A stretch of 64,000 bases of DNA from Mucilaginibacter paludis DSM 18603 (GCF_000166195.2 NZ_CM001403.1:124001-188000); one strand, 5' to 3'. Shown: positions 17,453-26,720, counted from the first letter of the stretch. Made by a program: numbers and translations. Notes: a model not told the origin generated them from the sequence alone.

Positions 17453-17720
17453 TAGTATAAAGTGTAATTTGCTGCTTTCTTCCTGATTAAATGCTGCAAC
17501 TATTTTGATATCGTTTTTTAAACTATCAGCATTAACCGATCAAAGTATTTCCAGAATATTAAAATAAGTTTCCAAAAAAAACCGCTAAATATTGATTTAT
17601 TGCTATAAATATAAAAAATAATTTACATATTAAAACACATTAAAAATTATTTCTTTGTATTTTTTAAATGAATAAAAAGTGAACTGCAAACTAAATACCA
17701 GCTTAATGATGCTTAAACCG
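17453..17720. other. Intergenic, no gene recognized
   Basis: AT-rich DNA upstream of the secreted coiled-coil protein, presumably holding its promoter. No motif is clear enough to call. Confidence 0.5.
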
Positions 17721-17886
17721 GCAATGAATTTGCAAATCATCAAATAAAAAATTAAAATGGCAGATGATGGAAGAACCATATTTTCTATCTTGTTTCCCCC
17801 ACTACGATTAAGCGTCCACAATTGCGGCTTTAAGCAGTTTATATGCTAAAAATCCTTCTACACAAAACGCTTGCGGCAGTAATAGG
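17721..17886. repeat. Duplicated segment plus internally deleted MITE
   Basis: 17721-17796 (beginning GCAATGAATTTGCAAATCAT) recurs with few changes at 24861-24942. It is followed by a shortened MITE copy (17797-17886) whose left end is CCCACTACGATTAAGCGTCC and whose right end is CGCTTGCGGCAG. The MITE abuts, and appears to have truncated, the RHS fragment to its right. Confidence 0.6.
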
Positions 17887-18098
17887 CTTTCCGTCCGTTT
17901 TTCGCCAACTTCGGTAATGCGCCCAAGGGTATCGTACAGCGTATAGCTGTATTTTTTTGCCGGATACTGTTTGTCGTTCTGCGATACGGTCAGCCTGCTC
18001 AGCAGGTGATACCAGAAACGGTTCGTACCTCCGTCAGGGCTCCATTGCTTCGTTACCTGGTTGGTGCTGTTGTAGATGTAGCTCGTGGGTAGCGTATG
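17887..18098 (-). pseudogene. RHS core fragment
   Basis: Translates as TSYIYNSTNQVTKQWSPDGG, then TNRFWYHLLSRLTVSQNDKQ, and on to LGRITEVGEKRT, nearly identical to a YD-repeat segment of the RHS genes at 23.2-23.4 kb and 30.1-30.3 kb. Both ends are cut, by a MITE on one side and a U unit on the other. It is a remnant of a lost RHS cassette. Confidence 0.85.
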
Positions 18099-18328
18099 GG
18101 GTTGCCTTCGGCCCGTGCTTTACGCTCATACGCGCGCAGGCATTAGCCACTTGGCCGGTATCCGCTGCAATCACTAACCCGGATTTTGTTCTGGAAATCA
18201 AAGAACGATTTTGAAAACTGCCACTTGTAATTCTAATTAATGCTGTGCTTATCTATATTTATAAAACTAAGCCGGATAGACCTGCATACTTGTTAAGGCA
18301 CACGCCACAGGCGTGCGCCAGCGTAGGG
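18099..18328. repeat. U unit copy 1 (about 220-bp repeat)
   Basis: Starts GGGTTGCCTTCGGCCCGTGC, contains GCCGGTATCCGCTGCAATCA and CTGGAAATCAAAGAACG, and ends in a near-palindrome (GGCACACGCC ACA GGCGTGCGCC). A scrap of MITE end (CTTGCGGTAGC) follows at 18329-18339. It joins the RHS fragment to the next gene's 3' end. Confidence 0.8.
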
Positions 18329-18348
18329 CTTGCGGTAGCAATAAGACA

Positions 18349-19128
18349 TCAAAATGTTCTAATTGCACGTACATGATGCAATTCGCCCCTGTAAGGAGGA
18401 GCCGCTTCAGCAGAACTTACAGCCCATGCGTACAATTCGTCAAATATACCGGCTGTATGATTAACTGAAAAATCCGCACTTGAACTCCAATAAAAAGTAT
18501 CAGAAAATAAATGTAATTGATCATGCGCCGCAGATGACATCATTAGTTGTAATTCTTCCCTCGATGGCAGAAACCAATCGTTATAACCGCTAATAGTAAC
18601 TCCATTAACAATGCTTGCTGCATAATAGCCGCTACCTTGAGCGGCTATTATTGCCTGCGTGTTATCTCTGCCGGAGCCGTAATCTGTTGATGTATTAAAG
18701 ATAGGTAGGGATGTTCCATTCCACCAAGGAACTCCAAAACTTTGATCTGTTAACGAGGCAATTAACCCGTGGCATCCAGAGCCATCCACATAGTAGATAA
18801 TTCCACCTCCATAAAACTGGCCAACAGCGAATGAACAGGTCACCGTTACAATCGTATAACTGGTACCCACAAGGCCGTTACTATCAGAAACACGCAGGCT
18901 ATAAATTATTGATGTGGATGGTGTTGTAATCGGGTTCAAAACATCATCATGATTTAAAAAAGCAGATGGGGTCCACTTATAAGTTAGCCCTTTGCCGGTT
19001 GCAGTGGCCTTCAGTCTGATGCCAACACCTTGTGGGGTGGTCAAAAATGGTCCGGCACTTGCTGTTTGGGCCTGAGACGGAACGATAAAAAAATTAAATA
19101 AGATAAAAAGGATTAAATAATTTCTCAT
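18349..19128 (-). CDS. Secreted PKD-like plus DUF1566-like (Lcl) protein
   Basis: About 259 aa from ATG at 19126-19128; this start gives a clean signal peptide (MRNYLILFILFNFFIVPSQA). Residues about 25-95 form a PKD/Ig-like domain (GLTYKWTPSAFLNHDDVLNP). The C-terminal half has the DUF1566/Lcl pattern: YNDWFLPSREELQLM, YWSSS and final VRAIRTF. These domains occur in surface-exposed Bacteroidota proteins of unknown function. It sits between U units among the toxin modules and may be a cassette passenger. No sorting domain is visible at its end. Confidence 0.8.
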   Translation of the reverse strand: MRNYLILFILFNFFIVPSQAQTASAGPFLTTPQGVGIRLKATATGKGLTYKWTPSAFLNHDDVLNPITTPSTSIIYSLRVSDSNGLVGTSYTIVTVTCSFAVGQFYGGGIIYYVDGSGCHGLIASLTDQSFGVPWWNGTSLPIFNTSTDYGSGRDNTQAIIAAQGSGYYAASIVNGVTISGYNDWFLPSREELQLMMSSAAHDQLHLFSDTFYWSSSADFSVNHTAGIFDELYAWAVSSAEAAPPYRGELHHVRAIRTF

Positions 19129-19208
19129 ATTTTTTAAAAAATTAAACAATATTATATCATGTTAAGCGGCAAAGTATAGTTAATCAGAATCTAAAATAGA
19201 TTCTTTAT

Positions 19209-19326
19209 CCCCGCCGCTACCAGAAGCGTACATTACGCTTACAATCCATTCATGCCGCATGCCCCATAGCATGCTGTCTACTTGGCATGGTGGCCACAAG
19301 CGAGGACCTATACCGTAGCAATGGGG
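19209..19326. mobile_element. Degenerate MITE-like element
   Basis: Left end CCGCCGCTACCAGAAGCG and right end CCACAAGCGAGGACCTATAC resemble the family termini, with an eroded and shortened left arm. Interior similarity (CTTACAATCCATTCATGCCG) is clear. Confidence 0.65.
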
Positions 19327-19440
19327 CGAAAAACTACCAATTGTAATTTTCATATTAATGCCGTGCTTCTTTATGAAACTAAGTCGGATAGATCTGCATA
19401 GTTATTAAAGCACACGCCACAAGCGTGCGCCAGCGTAGGG
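19327..19440. repeat. U unit copy 2 (3' half only)
   Basis: Contains the AACTACCAATTGTAATTTTC, GCCGTGCTT and CACACGCCAC/GCGTGCGCC parts of the U unit; the first half is replaced by the adjoining MITE. Confidence 0.75.
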
Positions 19441-19458
19441 GGCGCCAGCATTGGACTC

Positions 19459-19596
19459 TTATTCTATTAATACAAAGTCATGTTTTGAACCATCCCAAAC
19501 ATCTTTAATCGGCATTTCTTTTTTCAACATAATAATACTGTTAACGTTGTCAAATTCGATTCTAGCAACTGTTCTACTTCCCATTGGAATTCCATC
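19459..19596 (-). pseudogene. C-terminal remnant of a small gene (possible immunity gene)
   Basis: On the minus strand an open frame enters from the MITE at 19597 and reads IPMGSRTVARIEFDNVNSII, then MLKKEMPIKDVWDGSKHDFV, then LIE and a stop at 19459-19461. It has no start codon of its own, so the MITE insertion or a deletion removed its 5' part. Its position in front of a U unit is where immunity genes sit in the other modules. Confidence 0.55.
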
Positions 19597-19737
19597 CCCC
19601 CCGCTACCGCAAGCGTCCTCGCTTGTGGATTTAAGCAATTTATACGCTTACAAATCAATTCACGCCGCGTACACCTCATATCAGCTGGCTACTTTGCATA
19701 ATGACCACAAGCGAGGACGCTTGCGGTAGCGTAGGGG
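19597..19737. mobile_element. MITE-like element with perfect 26-bp terminal inverted repeats
   Basis: The left repeat (19603-19628, beginning GCTACCGCAAGCGTCCTCGC) and right repeat (19705-19730, ending GAGGACGCTTGCGGTAGC) are exact complements over 26 bp. The interior of about 75 bp is noncoding and shared with the other copies. Confidence 0.8.
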
Positions 19738-19777
19738 CCAGCATCAGGAGCAACAAAATTGGAGCCCAGCATTAAGT

Positions 19778-20518
19778 TTATTTATTTTTTAGAAAATTAT
19801 CTGTTTTTGAGTAATAGCCCGTCAATATACTTGGTATCTCACCATCATTCAAGTCACATAATGAAGAATAAATCCAAGTGAATAAATCAATTCTTCTACC
19901 GTTAATCTCATTATAAGGTTGCCAAGTTTCACCATCTTCGTCTAAGACCATAAGCCATGCCCCGTTATATTTCAAATTAAACACATTACCAGAATAAGCA
20001 ATAAAATAGATCACATTTTTTAAAAGTTCTGTTTTAGTAATCTTTCCTTTTATAAAACTTGCTATAATCTCATGATCGATATACGTTAAACTTTGCTCTG
20101 AGTAATCTAACTTTCCAATATCCAATTTTAATAATTGTGCTATTTTATTTCTTGATTCCTCAACCTTTTTTGGTAATTCTTTACCAAAAAAGTTAAGATC
20201 AAACAATATATTCTCCGATACCACGCCACCACTAAGTAATCTAACTATATCTTCTTCAGAATTATAGACAAAACAAGCTTTTTTTCCAATTACCAACATT
20301 GTACTGTCTTTTAAATTGAAAACTTTTGACATTCCTGGTCGGCTAAGCCTATTATTTAAAACCCCTTTTTGAATTTTTAAAAGTGAGTCAGCTTCATCGA
20401 ATGTAATTGTCTTATATTTAATCATAGTTGTGTCTTGTTTACTCAAATTGGTCGCCTCTGAATAAGTACTTACAAACATAAATACTAAAAAAAACAATTT
20501 ATAGAATATATTCATCAT
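19778..20518 (-). CDS. Putative immunity protein with signal peptide (partner of PD-(D/E)XK RHS tip)
   Basis: A 246-aa protein starting with a signal peptide (NIFYKLFFLVFMFVSTYSEA). The mature part is of mixed alpha/beta type (KYKTITFDEADSLLKIQKGV, then WLMVLDEDGETWQPYNEING). Its start overlaps the RHS stop by 4 bp (ATGA), the coupling expected of a toxin-immunity pair. Export is unusual for immunity against a nuclease, which would act in the cytoplasm. It may block the toxin in the periplasm, or the tip may not be a nuclease. No family is recognized. Confidence 0.65.
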   Translation of the reverse strand: MMNIFYKLFFLVFMFVSTYSEATNLSKQDTTMIKYKTITFDEADSLLKIQKGVLNNRLSRPGMSKVFNLKDSTMLVIGKKACFVYNSEEDIVRLLSGGVVSENILFDLNFFGKELPKKVEESRNKIAQLLKLDIGKLDYSEQSLTYIDHEIIASFIKGKITKTELLKNVIYFIAYSGNVFNLKYNGAWLMVLDEDGETWQPYNEINGRRIDLFTWIYSSLCDLNDGEIPSILTGYYSKTDNFLKNK

Positions 20519-23500
20519 TGAATACTAAAATTTAGTTTTGTTTCATTGCCATACCCTTGTCTTTGGATACTTTCTGTTTGAATAGGCTTTTTATTGGTAG
20601 TAAGTTCTTTAGTGCTACTTATTCGAATCATATCATCTTTTATTTCGGTCTCAGATTGAAAAACCCTAACCCCTTTTTGCTCAGCAAATTTAACAAGTTG
20701 AGGATCAATTTTTGTGTTTGCCGGAGTTATAATATGTAAAAACGCTGCTTTGGATTTTGCTGCGCTTTTATTAATTTCTTTCCCAACCCCAAAAAATCTT
20801 TCAAGAAAACTATCGTCTATTTGTAATGCAACGTTGTTTTGATTCGCAAGGATGTTTACAAATCCCTTTAATTGTTCACTATTATCTATAATATTTGATT
20901 CTGAAGTTTTCGCATCAATGAAAGCACCTTCTTTCCAAACAAATGTTATATGCGCATCCTCTCCACGAGAATTTCTCCTCACCTCCTGCGTCGCAGACTC
21001 TGTTACTGCATCTGGAATGACAGATGAGCTTCGATCAAGTGGGTCGGGATAATATCGCTTAGTGTTTTTTTCGCGATCTAAACTTGCAAGGACCGCAGCT
21101 TCAAAAATTCGGCCTAACCGATATTTGAACTGTAAATATTGAACTTGAGGAGTTGATCGTGGAAATTTATTTTGCGTCTGTTTCCAAACATCATTTGCCG
21201 TTGCTAATTTTTTAAACTTTGGATATGTAAAGGCTTCCCAATCTGTTGCCTTTTTCTCTTCTGCTCCATCTAGATCTATCGACCAAATTGGTTGATTTCC
21301 AGCATACTGATATGGCGTATACCAAGGATAAGCTTCTCTCAACGGATCTACGCTCAAGAACCTCCCCACCCTCGGATCATAAATCCGCATCCCATAATCC
21401 TGCTGGTTGCCCTGTCCCTTTACCTCATTATCGTTTTCTTTACCGTTAAATCCATACCGATAATTTAAGCCGTTAGCCGTGTACTGCCTCCCCGGCATCA
21501 AACTGCCAAAGGGGTAATAATCCTGAGCCGTAGCCACATCCGCCAGATAATCCGGGCTGGCCACATTCCCGTTGTCCTGCTGTACCCGCCTGTCAGTCAG
21601 TGTGGCCAGTACGTTGCCTAAATGATTATTCAACTCATAGAACTTCCTGCCAAGGGTGTCCCATACCGCTATCGAGCTGCCCTGGTTCGCGTTGATATTC
21701 GGTGTCCACAAGCCCAAACGGCTGCTGCCGTAAAGGTGCTGCTCGCGCCACATCGTGCTGCTGCCCGTGGTAGTCAGGCTATCGTACAGCGCCAGCGTAT
21801 TGCCCTGGGCATCGCGCACGTACCACGTGGTTTTATTGCCTCCCGTTTTACTGATCCGCTGGCCACCAGGGTTATACGTATAGCTGATGTTATTGGTGCT
21901 TTTATAGATGCTTTGTATCTTGCCGTATACCGTCCACTTAATGCTGTCGATCCCCGCCTGGGTGTCGTGGATCAGGTTGCCGATCGCGTCATAACGGTAA
22001 TTGTAATTGTCCGTTTGGTTTTTCAGGTCGTCCGTATAAGCCCCGTCACTGGCCGCGTCGTATACCCTGGTGAGCTGGTTATTGCTGAGATACCCATTGA
22101 CATCTTTATTGTAAAGATAAAGGAGGTTATCCATATTGCCCGCGTTGCCGTTGCGGTTAACCGTCTGGATGTTGCCATTGGCGTCATAGCTCAGGTCTTC
22201 GGCGTAATTGGCCGTGATGCTGTTCCGGTTCCAGCTTGTTCCGCTGATGCCGTTATGCTGCCTTGTATTTTTCAGCCGGTTCAACTGGTCGTAATGGTAG
22301 GTATACCCTACCGCTGCGCCGCTGTTGAGCGCGCTGATGGCCAAAGTGCTGTTGCTGATATTGCCGTTGTACAAGTTCTGGCCTGTGATATCGCCTGTTT
22401 GGTTTTGGTATGGAAGGTTAAAGGCCGTATAGGCTGTCCCCCCTATAGGGCGGTAGTCGCCGCGGTAATAGCCCAGCGCGTAGCCGTAGGCGTCGCGTGC
22501 TATGGTGCCGTTATCGCTGTGTCCTGTATAGCCGTCGGCGCTCATCTCGGTTTGCGGGTTTAGCTGCTGCCCGTTTACGCCTTTCAGCCAGCCTTGCAGC
22601 GTATAGGCATAGTCTATACCCTGTACCTTGCCATACTGGTCGCCCAGTTCCAGCCGCGCCAGCGGGCCGTGCAGGTAGTATTCGTAATGCGCGTCCTGCT
22701 TTTTATTATCGTACAGCAGCTGGCTGCCTGTGTAACGGTTCAATATCGCCTGCGTGCCGCTCCAGGCATCCGTAAGCCGGTTGTCGGCATCGTATTGGTA
22801 CCAGTAATAAAACTGGTCGGCCTTATTTTGCTGGTAGCCTACAAAGTTCACCTTGCCGCTCACCAGGTCATACTCGTAGTCAACCCGTTTCAGGCCCAGG
22901 CCGCTGATTTGCTGCCACAGTGTTTTCACGTTTCCGTCCAGGTCGTAATTATAATAGGTGGCGCTTTGCACGGGGCTGCCCTGCGCCTCGGTATACGTAC
23001 TCGCCGATACCCGCTTGCGCAGGTTATCCTGCTCCGGCAGTGAGGCGATGCCCCCTGTAGCCGGCGCCGGGGTATCGTAATACGTTTTCGTGATCTGGCG
23101 GTTACTGCCCGAAGCTAAGAAGTTTGCAGGGCTTGCTACATAGTCGGGAATCGGGTTATTGTTGATCGTTGTGACGGCCAGCGTGCTGTCCGTCCGTTTT
23201 TCGCCAACTTCGGTGATCCTGCCAAGGGTATCGTACAGCGTATAGCTGTATTTTTTAGCCGGGTTCTGTTTGTCGTTTTGCGATACGGTCAGCCTGCTCA
23301 GCAGGTCGTACCAGAAACGGTTCGTCCCCCCGTCGGGGCTCCACTGCTTCGTTACCTGGTTGGTGCTGTTGTAGATGTAGCTCGTCGGCAAAGTATGGTT
23401 GGGGTAAACGTCCGCCGTGCGGATTTCTTCCACACTGCCCGGGCCGGTAGTGGTAGGGCCGCCCGGGCTGGGCAGGTTAAAGCGCACCCAAATGTTATTA

Positions 23501-24618
23501 AGATCACTGTCTATCCGAGGTGCGAAGCAGTTGTTGGTAGCCATGATCGTTAATACGGGCTGGCTGAATACCTGATGGTAAAAACGGATATGCTTCAGGG
23601 TTGGATAAATATCCGGCAGTTGGATACCGCTGCTGGTGGCTGTCAGGCTCCATGACGCCATCGGAGTGTTACTGGCCTGTATCACTGTCCACATGCCGTT
23701 AATAAATATTTGCGGGCTTGTTCCATAGGCAAGGCCGTTAGCCCCTTGAATTATAACATGAGTCCAGGAGCTCAGCGGCAGCACCGAAGGCTGTATGGTG
23801 GCGCGGTAATGTTTGCTCCCCGCGTTAAAAGTGGCCATTACAGGGTTAGTACTTATCGTAATGGGGTAGATATCCAATGCAACCGTAGTTCCCTGGATAG
23901 CCACGCTGAACAGCCATTTTTGATCCGAAGATACTTCGGTAAACTGGCTGATGCCTGAGGTTGGGTTATATAACCACATTTCGATAGCTACAGGGCCCGT
24001 GCTGCCCAGGATACTGCTCAACTGATCAAGCATCGTAGCCCGGTCGTTAATTTTTGCCCGGCTGTTGTAACCGCAGGTGCCCGTAGTGGCTGTATTCCGG
24101 TTGTAGCTCACTTGTACAAGGGCTGGCCCGGTAAGCGGGTGCACGCCTTCGGGGGGCACCGTGCGCACCAGGTTATCAGCCTGGTCGTAATAATATAGCG
24201 TGTAGTGGTAAACCTGGCTCTGCGTACGCAGGCTGGCTGTGGCCTGCGCTGCCGAACACGTATTGACATAGCTTTGCCTGAAGTTGGTTTTCTCCCCTTC
24301 TATATAGGCCTGGTAATCGTTAATGCCGTTTTGCGAAGCCGTGATCACCTGCGCCTCCAGGCAGCCGTACAGATCCTGCGCGATGGAATGGAACGGTGGT
24401 TTATTGCATAATATAGCCTGCGGGCTGGTAAGCAGCTGCACTTCGTAATTATGGTAATCGTCATAACCCAGCGCAAAGCCGTAGCGCTGGTTCATAAAGT
24501 TCGCCAGGATGGTTTGATAATTAGCGTTAGCCGCTGAGGTATCCAGGTTATTGCCAAAAACAATTTGCAGCGTGTCCTTAGCATGCGAATAATCGGCCGG
24601 CGTGATGCAGCCGGTGGT
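20515..24618 (-). CDS. N-terminally truncated RHS protein with PD-(D/E)XK-like nuclease tip (cassette B)
   Basis: The frame is open from a stop at 24619-24621; the first ATG is at 24493-24495, giving 1326 aa. No signal peptide or DUF6443 N-terminus is present, so it lacks roughly the first half found in the 2928-aa homologue. Order from the first ATG: unique segment, YD repeat, LamG-like domain (WLFSVAIQGTTVALDIYPIT, about residues 195-310), many YD repeats (YHYDQLNRLKNTRQHNG), and RHS core end (GRFLSVDPLREAYPWYTPYQ, then IDLDG at about 1073). The variable tip has GRIFEAAVLASL, VIPDAV and AFIDAKTSES (about 1127-1195), the spacing of a PD-(D/E)XK nuclease. It is probably a silent donor cassette. 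Confidence 0.8.
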   Translation of the reverse strand, partial: TTGCITPADYSHAKDTLQIVFGNNLDTSAANANYQTILANFMNQRYGFALGYDDYHNYEVQLLTSPQAILCNKPPFHSIAQDLYGCLEAQVITASQNGINDYQAYIEGEKTNFRQSYVNTCSAAQATASLRTQSQVYHYTLYYYDQADNLVRTVPPEGVHPLTGPALVQVSYNRNTATTGTCGYNSRAKINDRATMLDQLSSILGSTGPVAIEMWLYNPTSGISQFTEVSSDQKWLFSVAIQGTTVALDIYPITISTNPVMATFNAGSKHYRATIQPSVLPLSSWTHVIIQGANGLAYGTSPQIFINGMWTVIQASNTPMASWSLTATSSGIQLPDIYPTLKHIRFYHQVFSQPVLTIMATNNCFAPRIDSDLNNIWVRFNLPSPGGPTTTGPGSVEEIRTADVYPNHTLPTSYIYNSTNQVTKQWSPDGGTNRFWYDLLSRLTVSQNDKQNPAKKYSYTLYDTLGRITEVGEKRTDSTLAVTTINNNPIPDYVASPANFLASGSNRQITKTYYDTPAPATGGIASLPEQDNLRKRVSASTYTEAQGSPVQSATYYNYDLDGNVKTLWQQISGLGLKRVDYEYDLVSGKVNFVGYQQNKADQFYYWYQYDADNRLTDAWSGTQAILNRYTGSQLLYDNKKQDAHYEYYLHGPLARLELGDQYGKVQGIDYAYTLQGWLKGVNGQQLNPQTEMSADGYTGHSDNGTIARDAYGYALGYYRGDYRPIGGTAYTAFNLPYQNQTGDITGQNLYNGNISNSTLAISALNSGAAVGYTYHYDQLNRLKNTRQHNGISGTSWNRNSITANYAEDLSYDANGNIQTVNRNGNAGNMDNLLYLYNKDVNGYLSNNQLTRVYDAASDGAYTDDLKNQTDNYNYRYDAIGNLIHDTQAGIDSIKWTVYGKIQSIYKSTNNISYTYNPGGQRISKTGGNKTTWYVRDAQGNTLALYDSLTTTGSSTMWREQHLYGSSRLGLWTPNINANQGSSIAVWDTLGRKFYELNNHLGNVLATLTDRRVQQDNGNVASPDYLADVATAQDYYPFGSLMPGRQYTANGLNYRYGFNGKENDNEVKGQGNQQDYGMRIYDPRVGRFLSVDPLREAYPWYTPYQYAGNQPIWSIDLDGAEEKKATDWEAFTYPKFKKLATANDVWKQTQNKFPRSTPQVQYLQFKYRLGRIFEAAVLASLDREKNTKRYYPDPLDRSSSVIPDAVTESATQEVRRNSRGEDAHITFVWKEGAFIDAKTSESNIIDNSEQLKGFVNILANQNNVALQIDDSFLERFFGVGKEINKSAAKSKAAFLHIITPANTKIDPQLVKFAEQKGVRVFQSETEIKDDMIRISSTKELTTNKKPIQTESIQRQGYGNETKLNFSIQ

Positions 24619-24632
24619 TTAATCATATTGTG

Positions 24633-24860
24633 GGCGTTGCCTACGGCCCGTGCTTTCCGCTCATACGCGCACAGGCATTAGCCGCTTGGCCGGTATCCGC
24701 TGCAATCACTAACGCGGATTGGGTTCCATATTTCAAAGAACGGTTTTGGGAAATTATGGTTGTAATTTTCCTATAAAAAGCCGTGCTTGTTTATTAAACA
24801 GAGCGGGAGAAATCTGTATAGTTGTTAAGGCACACGCCACAGGCGTGCGCCAGCGTAGGG
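24633..24860. repeat. U unit copy 3
   Basis: Full-length copy, from GGCGTTGCCTACGGCCCGTG to the terminal near-palindrome and CAGCGTAGGG. It directly abuts the broken 5' end of RHS cassette B at 24621. Confidence 0.8.
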
Positions 24861-25019
24861 CAATGAGTTTGCAAATCATCAAATGAAAAAATTAAAATGG
24901 CAGATGATGGATAAAACATATTTTCTATCTTGCTCCCTCGCTACGATCAAGCGTCCTAACTCGCGGATCTAAGCAACCTATATGCTACAAATCCATTCAC
25001 GCCGCGTACCTCATAGCAT
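24861..25019. repeat. Duplicated segment plus truncated MITE
   Basis: 24861-24942 repeats the segment at 17721-17796. 24943-25019 is the left and central part of a MITE (CTCGCTACGATCAAGCGTCC, then TTCACGCCGCGTACCTCATA) without its right end. The next 34 bp to the following gene show nothing else. Confidence 0.65.
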
Positions 25020-25053
25020 AAACCCCAGGTAATTTCTCCTGTATCGTGGAATG

Positions 25054-25776
25054 TTACCTTATTATGGTGATACTACCGCTTAGTGTAGGCTGCCCATTAT
25101 TAAGATTAATCACATAATAATATGTACCAACCGGCAACCCTCCCCCATCCCATGGAACAGAGTAACCGGTAGATGTAAATACTGTTTGGCCATCACGGTT
25201 ATGTACTTCCACCGTACAATTAGGTAAAGTATTAAGATAGGCTATGGTCCAAACGTCATTAATATGATCTCCATTGGGTGTAAATGTATTGGGGATAGAA
25301 GGTGGACTATTGTAAACGGTCACTGTCATCTGGCTTGATGCTAAATTACCCTGGTTATCTCCAACGGTTAAGGTATAGGTTGTGGTTTGCGCTGGTGTAA
25401 CTGTAGTATTTAACACATGCGAATTATTTAGATAGCTGCTGGGGCTCCATGTATAGGATGCCGGACTTGAAGATGTTGCAATAGCTTTAGTTTTAGCACT
25501 CCCCCCTAATAGTAATGTTATATTCGGCCCTGCATTTACGGTTGGCGGGTTATTTGTCATGTCCTTTTCATAGCTCCTTTTTATGGGCGTCGGATAAGTT
25601 ATTGTACTAAGCGAAGATATCGTTGGTGAGAAAAAACTAAAGTCGAAAGTCAATTGCCTATTGTTTAATGTTTTTTTTAACTGCGACATCAACCAATCAG
25701 TATAAGTTTCTCCTGAACCCGCAAAAGCCTTTGAAAAAAGAAACAAGGTCGATAAAAAGATAAAACGTATTTTCAT
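25054..25776 (-). CDS. Small secreted protein with PKD-like and CHU_C (T9SS type B) sorting domain
   Basis: About 240 aa from ATG at 25774-25776; this start gives a signal peptide (MKIRFIFLSTLFLFSKAFAG), whereas the longer frame adds 22 residues before it. A PKD/Ig-like domain (PASYTWSPSSYLNNSHVLNT) is followed by a gliding-motility-associated C-terminal domain: IPNTFTPNGDHINDVW, then VEVHNRDGQTVF and VGTYYYVINLNNG. This domain directs export by the type IX secretion system to the cell surface. It lies between U units in the toxin-cassette region and may be a passenger there. Confidence 0.85.
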   Translation of the reverse strand: MKIRFIFLSTLFLFSKAFAGSGETYTDWLMSQLKKTLNNRQLTFDFSFFSPTISSLSTITYPTPIKRSYEKDMTNNPPTVNAGPNITLLLGGSAKTKAIATSSSPASYTWSPSSYLNNSHVLNTTVTPAQTTTYTLTVGDNQGNLASSQMTVTVYNSPPSIPNTFTPNGDHINDVWTIAYLNTLPNCTVEVHNRDGQTVFTSTGYSVPWDGGGLPVGTYYYVINLNNGQPTLSGSITIIR

Positions 25777-25859
25777 TGATAAAAATCTATTATTATTGAA
25801 AGTAGTAATTAATAAATTTATTTGCTCTTTTATAATTTCCATTTAAAACAAAATCAGCG

Positions 25860-25993
25860 TTTGGCCGGTATCCGCTGCAATCACTAACCCTGATTTTATT
25901 CTGGAAATCAAAGAACATTTGCGAAAACTACCAATTGTAATTTTCATATTATACTTGTTAAGGCACACGCCACAGGCGTGCGCCAGCTTTGGG
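25860..25993. repeat. U unit copy 4 (5' end missing)
   Basis: Begins TTGGCCGGTATCCGCTGCAA, includes CTGGAAATCAAAGAACA and ends with the near-palindrome and GCCAGCTTTGGG. The first 60 bases and the GTGCTTGTTTATT segment are missing. Confidence 0.75.
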
Positions 25994-26028
25994 AAATTAT
26001 CCTAAATTTTCCCTTACGTCTTCTAAAT

Positions 26029-26168
26029 TCCCCCGCTACCGCAAGCGTCCTCGCTTGTGGATTGAAGTAGCTTATACACTTACAAATCAATTCACGCCGC
26101 GTACACCTCATACCAGCTGGCTACTTAGCATGATGACCACAAGCGAGGACGCTTGCGGTAGCGATGGG
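26029..26168. mobile_element. MITE-like element with perfect 26-bp terminal inverted repeats
   Basis: Left repeat 26035-26060 and right repeat 26137-26162 are exact complements, identical to those of the copy at 19597. The element interrupts a U unit: U-derived sequence (GAAATCTGTATAGTTGTTAG, then GCACACGCC) resumes at 26169 and continues to about 26199. Confidence 0.8.
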
Positions 26169-26200
26169 AGAAATCTGTATAGTTGTTAGGCACACGCCAA
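26169..26200. repeat. U unit copy 5 (short remnant)
   Basis: About 30 bp matching the ATCTGTATAGTTGTTAAGGC and CACACGCC part of the U unit, directly after the MITE. The palindrome's second arm is lost. Confidence 0.55.
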
Positions 26201-26234
26201 CATATAGTACATTTAGAAAATCCATCTAATAATT

Positions 26235-26720
26235 TCAATTATAATTTGCAAATAATTCCGATAACCCTTTATATCTAGAGGCTATGTCATCTGGACTTCG
26301 ATTAGCGTTGTTTTTGTGTCTTTTATCGGCGCCAGAGTTCAGAAAAAGTTCGCTTATTTTTATTCTGTTGCTATACCCCTTGTCGTTAAATGCAGCTGTC
26401 CATAAAGGTTGATTACCATATTTATCAGCCAAATTCAAATCACCGCCATGATTAAGTATTTTTTTAGCAATCTCATAACGATTATATTCCGCACAATAAT
26501 GTAAAGCTGTACTTTTTAGAACGTCTTGGTGATTTACATCAATACCTTTGTCTATAAGAAATTCAGCCAAATCAATATAATCGTTCACTGTAGCAAGTTG
26601 CAGTAAACTACGCTTGTCCACATCCGTTTGATGAAGTAGTGATTTGTCCTTTGAGATAGCCTCTTTTATTTGACTTATTTGTTCAGTGGATAAATTTTTA
26701 TCAATATCTATACTTTTCAT
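26235..26720 (-). CDS. Ankyrin-repeat protein (putative orphan immunity)
   Basis: About 161 aa from ATG at 26718-26720 (MKSIDIDKNLS). The frame is open 13 codons further up, but those codons lie in the U-unit palindrome, so the shorter start is chosen. Three to four ankyrin repeats are visible: RSLLQLATVNDYIDLAEFLI, STALHYCAEYNRYEIAKKIL and QPLWTAAFNDKG. Ankyrin proteins are common immunity partners in bacterial polymorphic-toxin loci. No toxin gene lies upstream, only U units, so it would be an orphan. Confidence 0.75.
   Translation of the reverse strand: MKSIDIDKNLSTEQISQIKEAISKDKSLLHQTDVDKRSLLQLATVNDYIDLAEFLIDKGIDVNHQDVLKSTALHYCAEYNRYEIAKKILNHGGDLNLADKYGNQPLWTAAFNDKGYSNRIKISELFLNSGADKRHKNNANRSPDDIASRYKGLSELFANYN

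Noticed and set aside
21622..23043. Long plus-strand frames opposite RHS cassette B (for example 313 aa at 21622-22563)
   Set aside because: They are antisense shadows of the RHS core; the same shadows recur opposite cassette C (28858-29487), and the sequences are low-complexity Val/Ala/Arg-rich without domain motifs.
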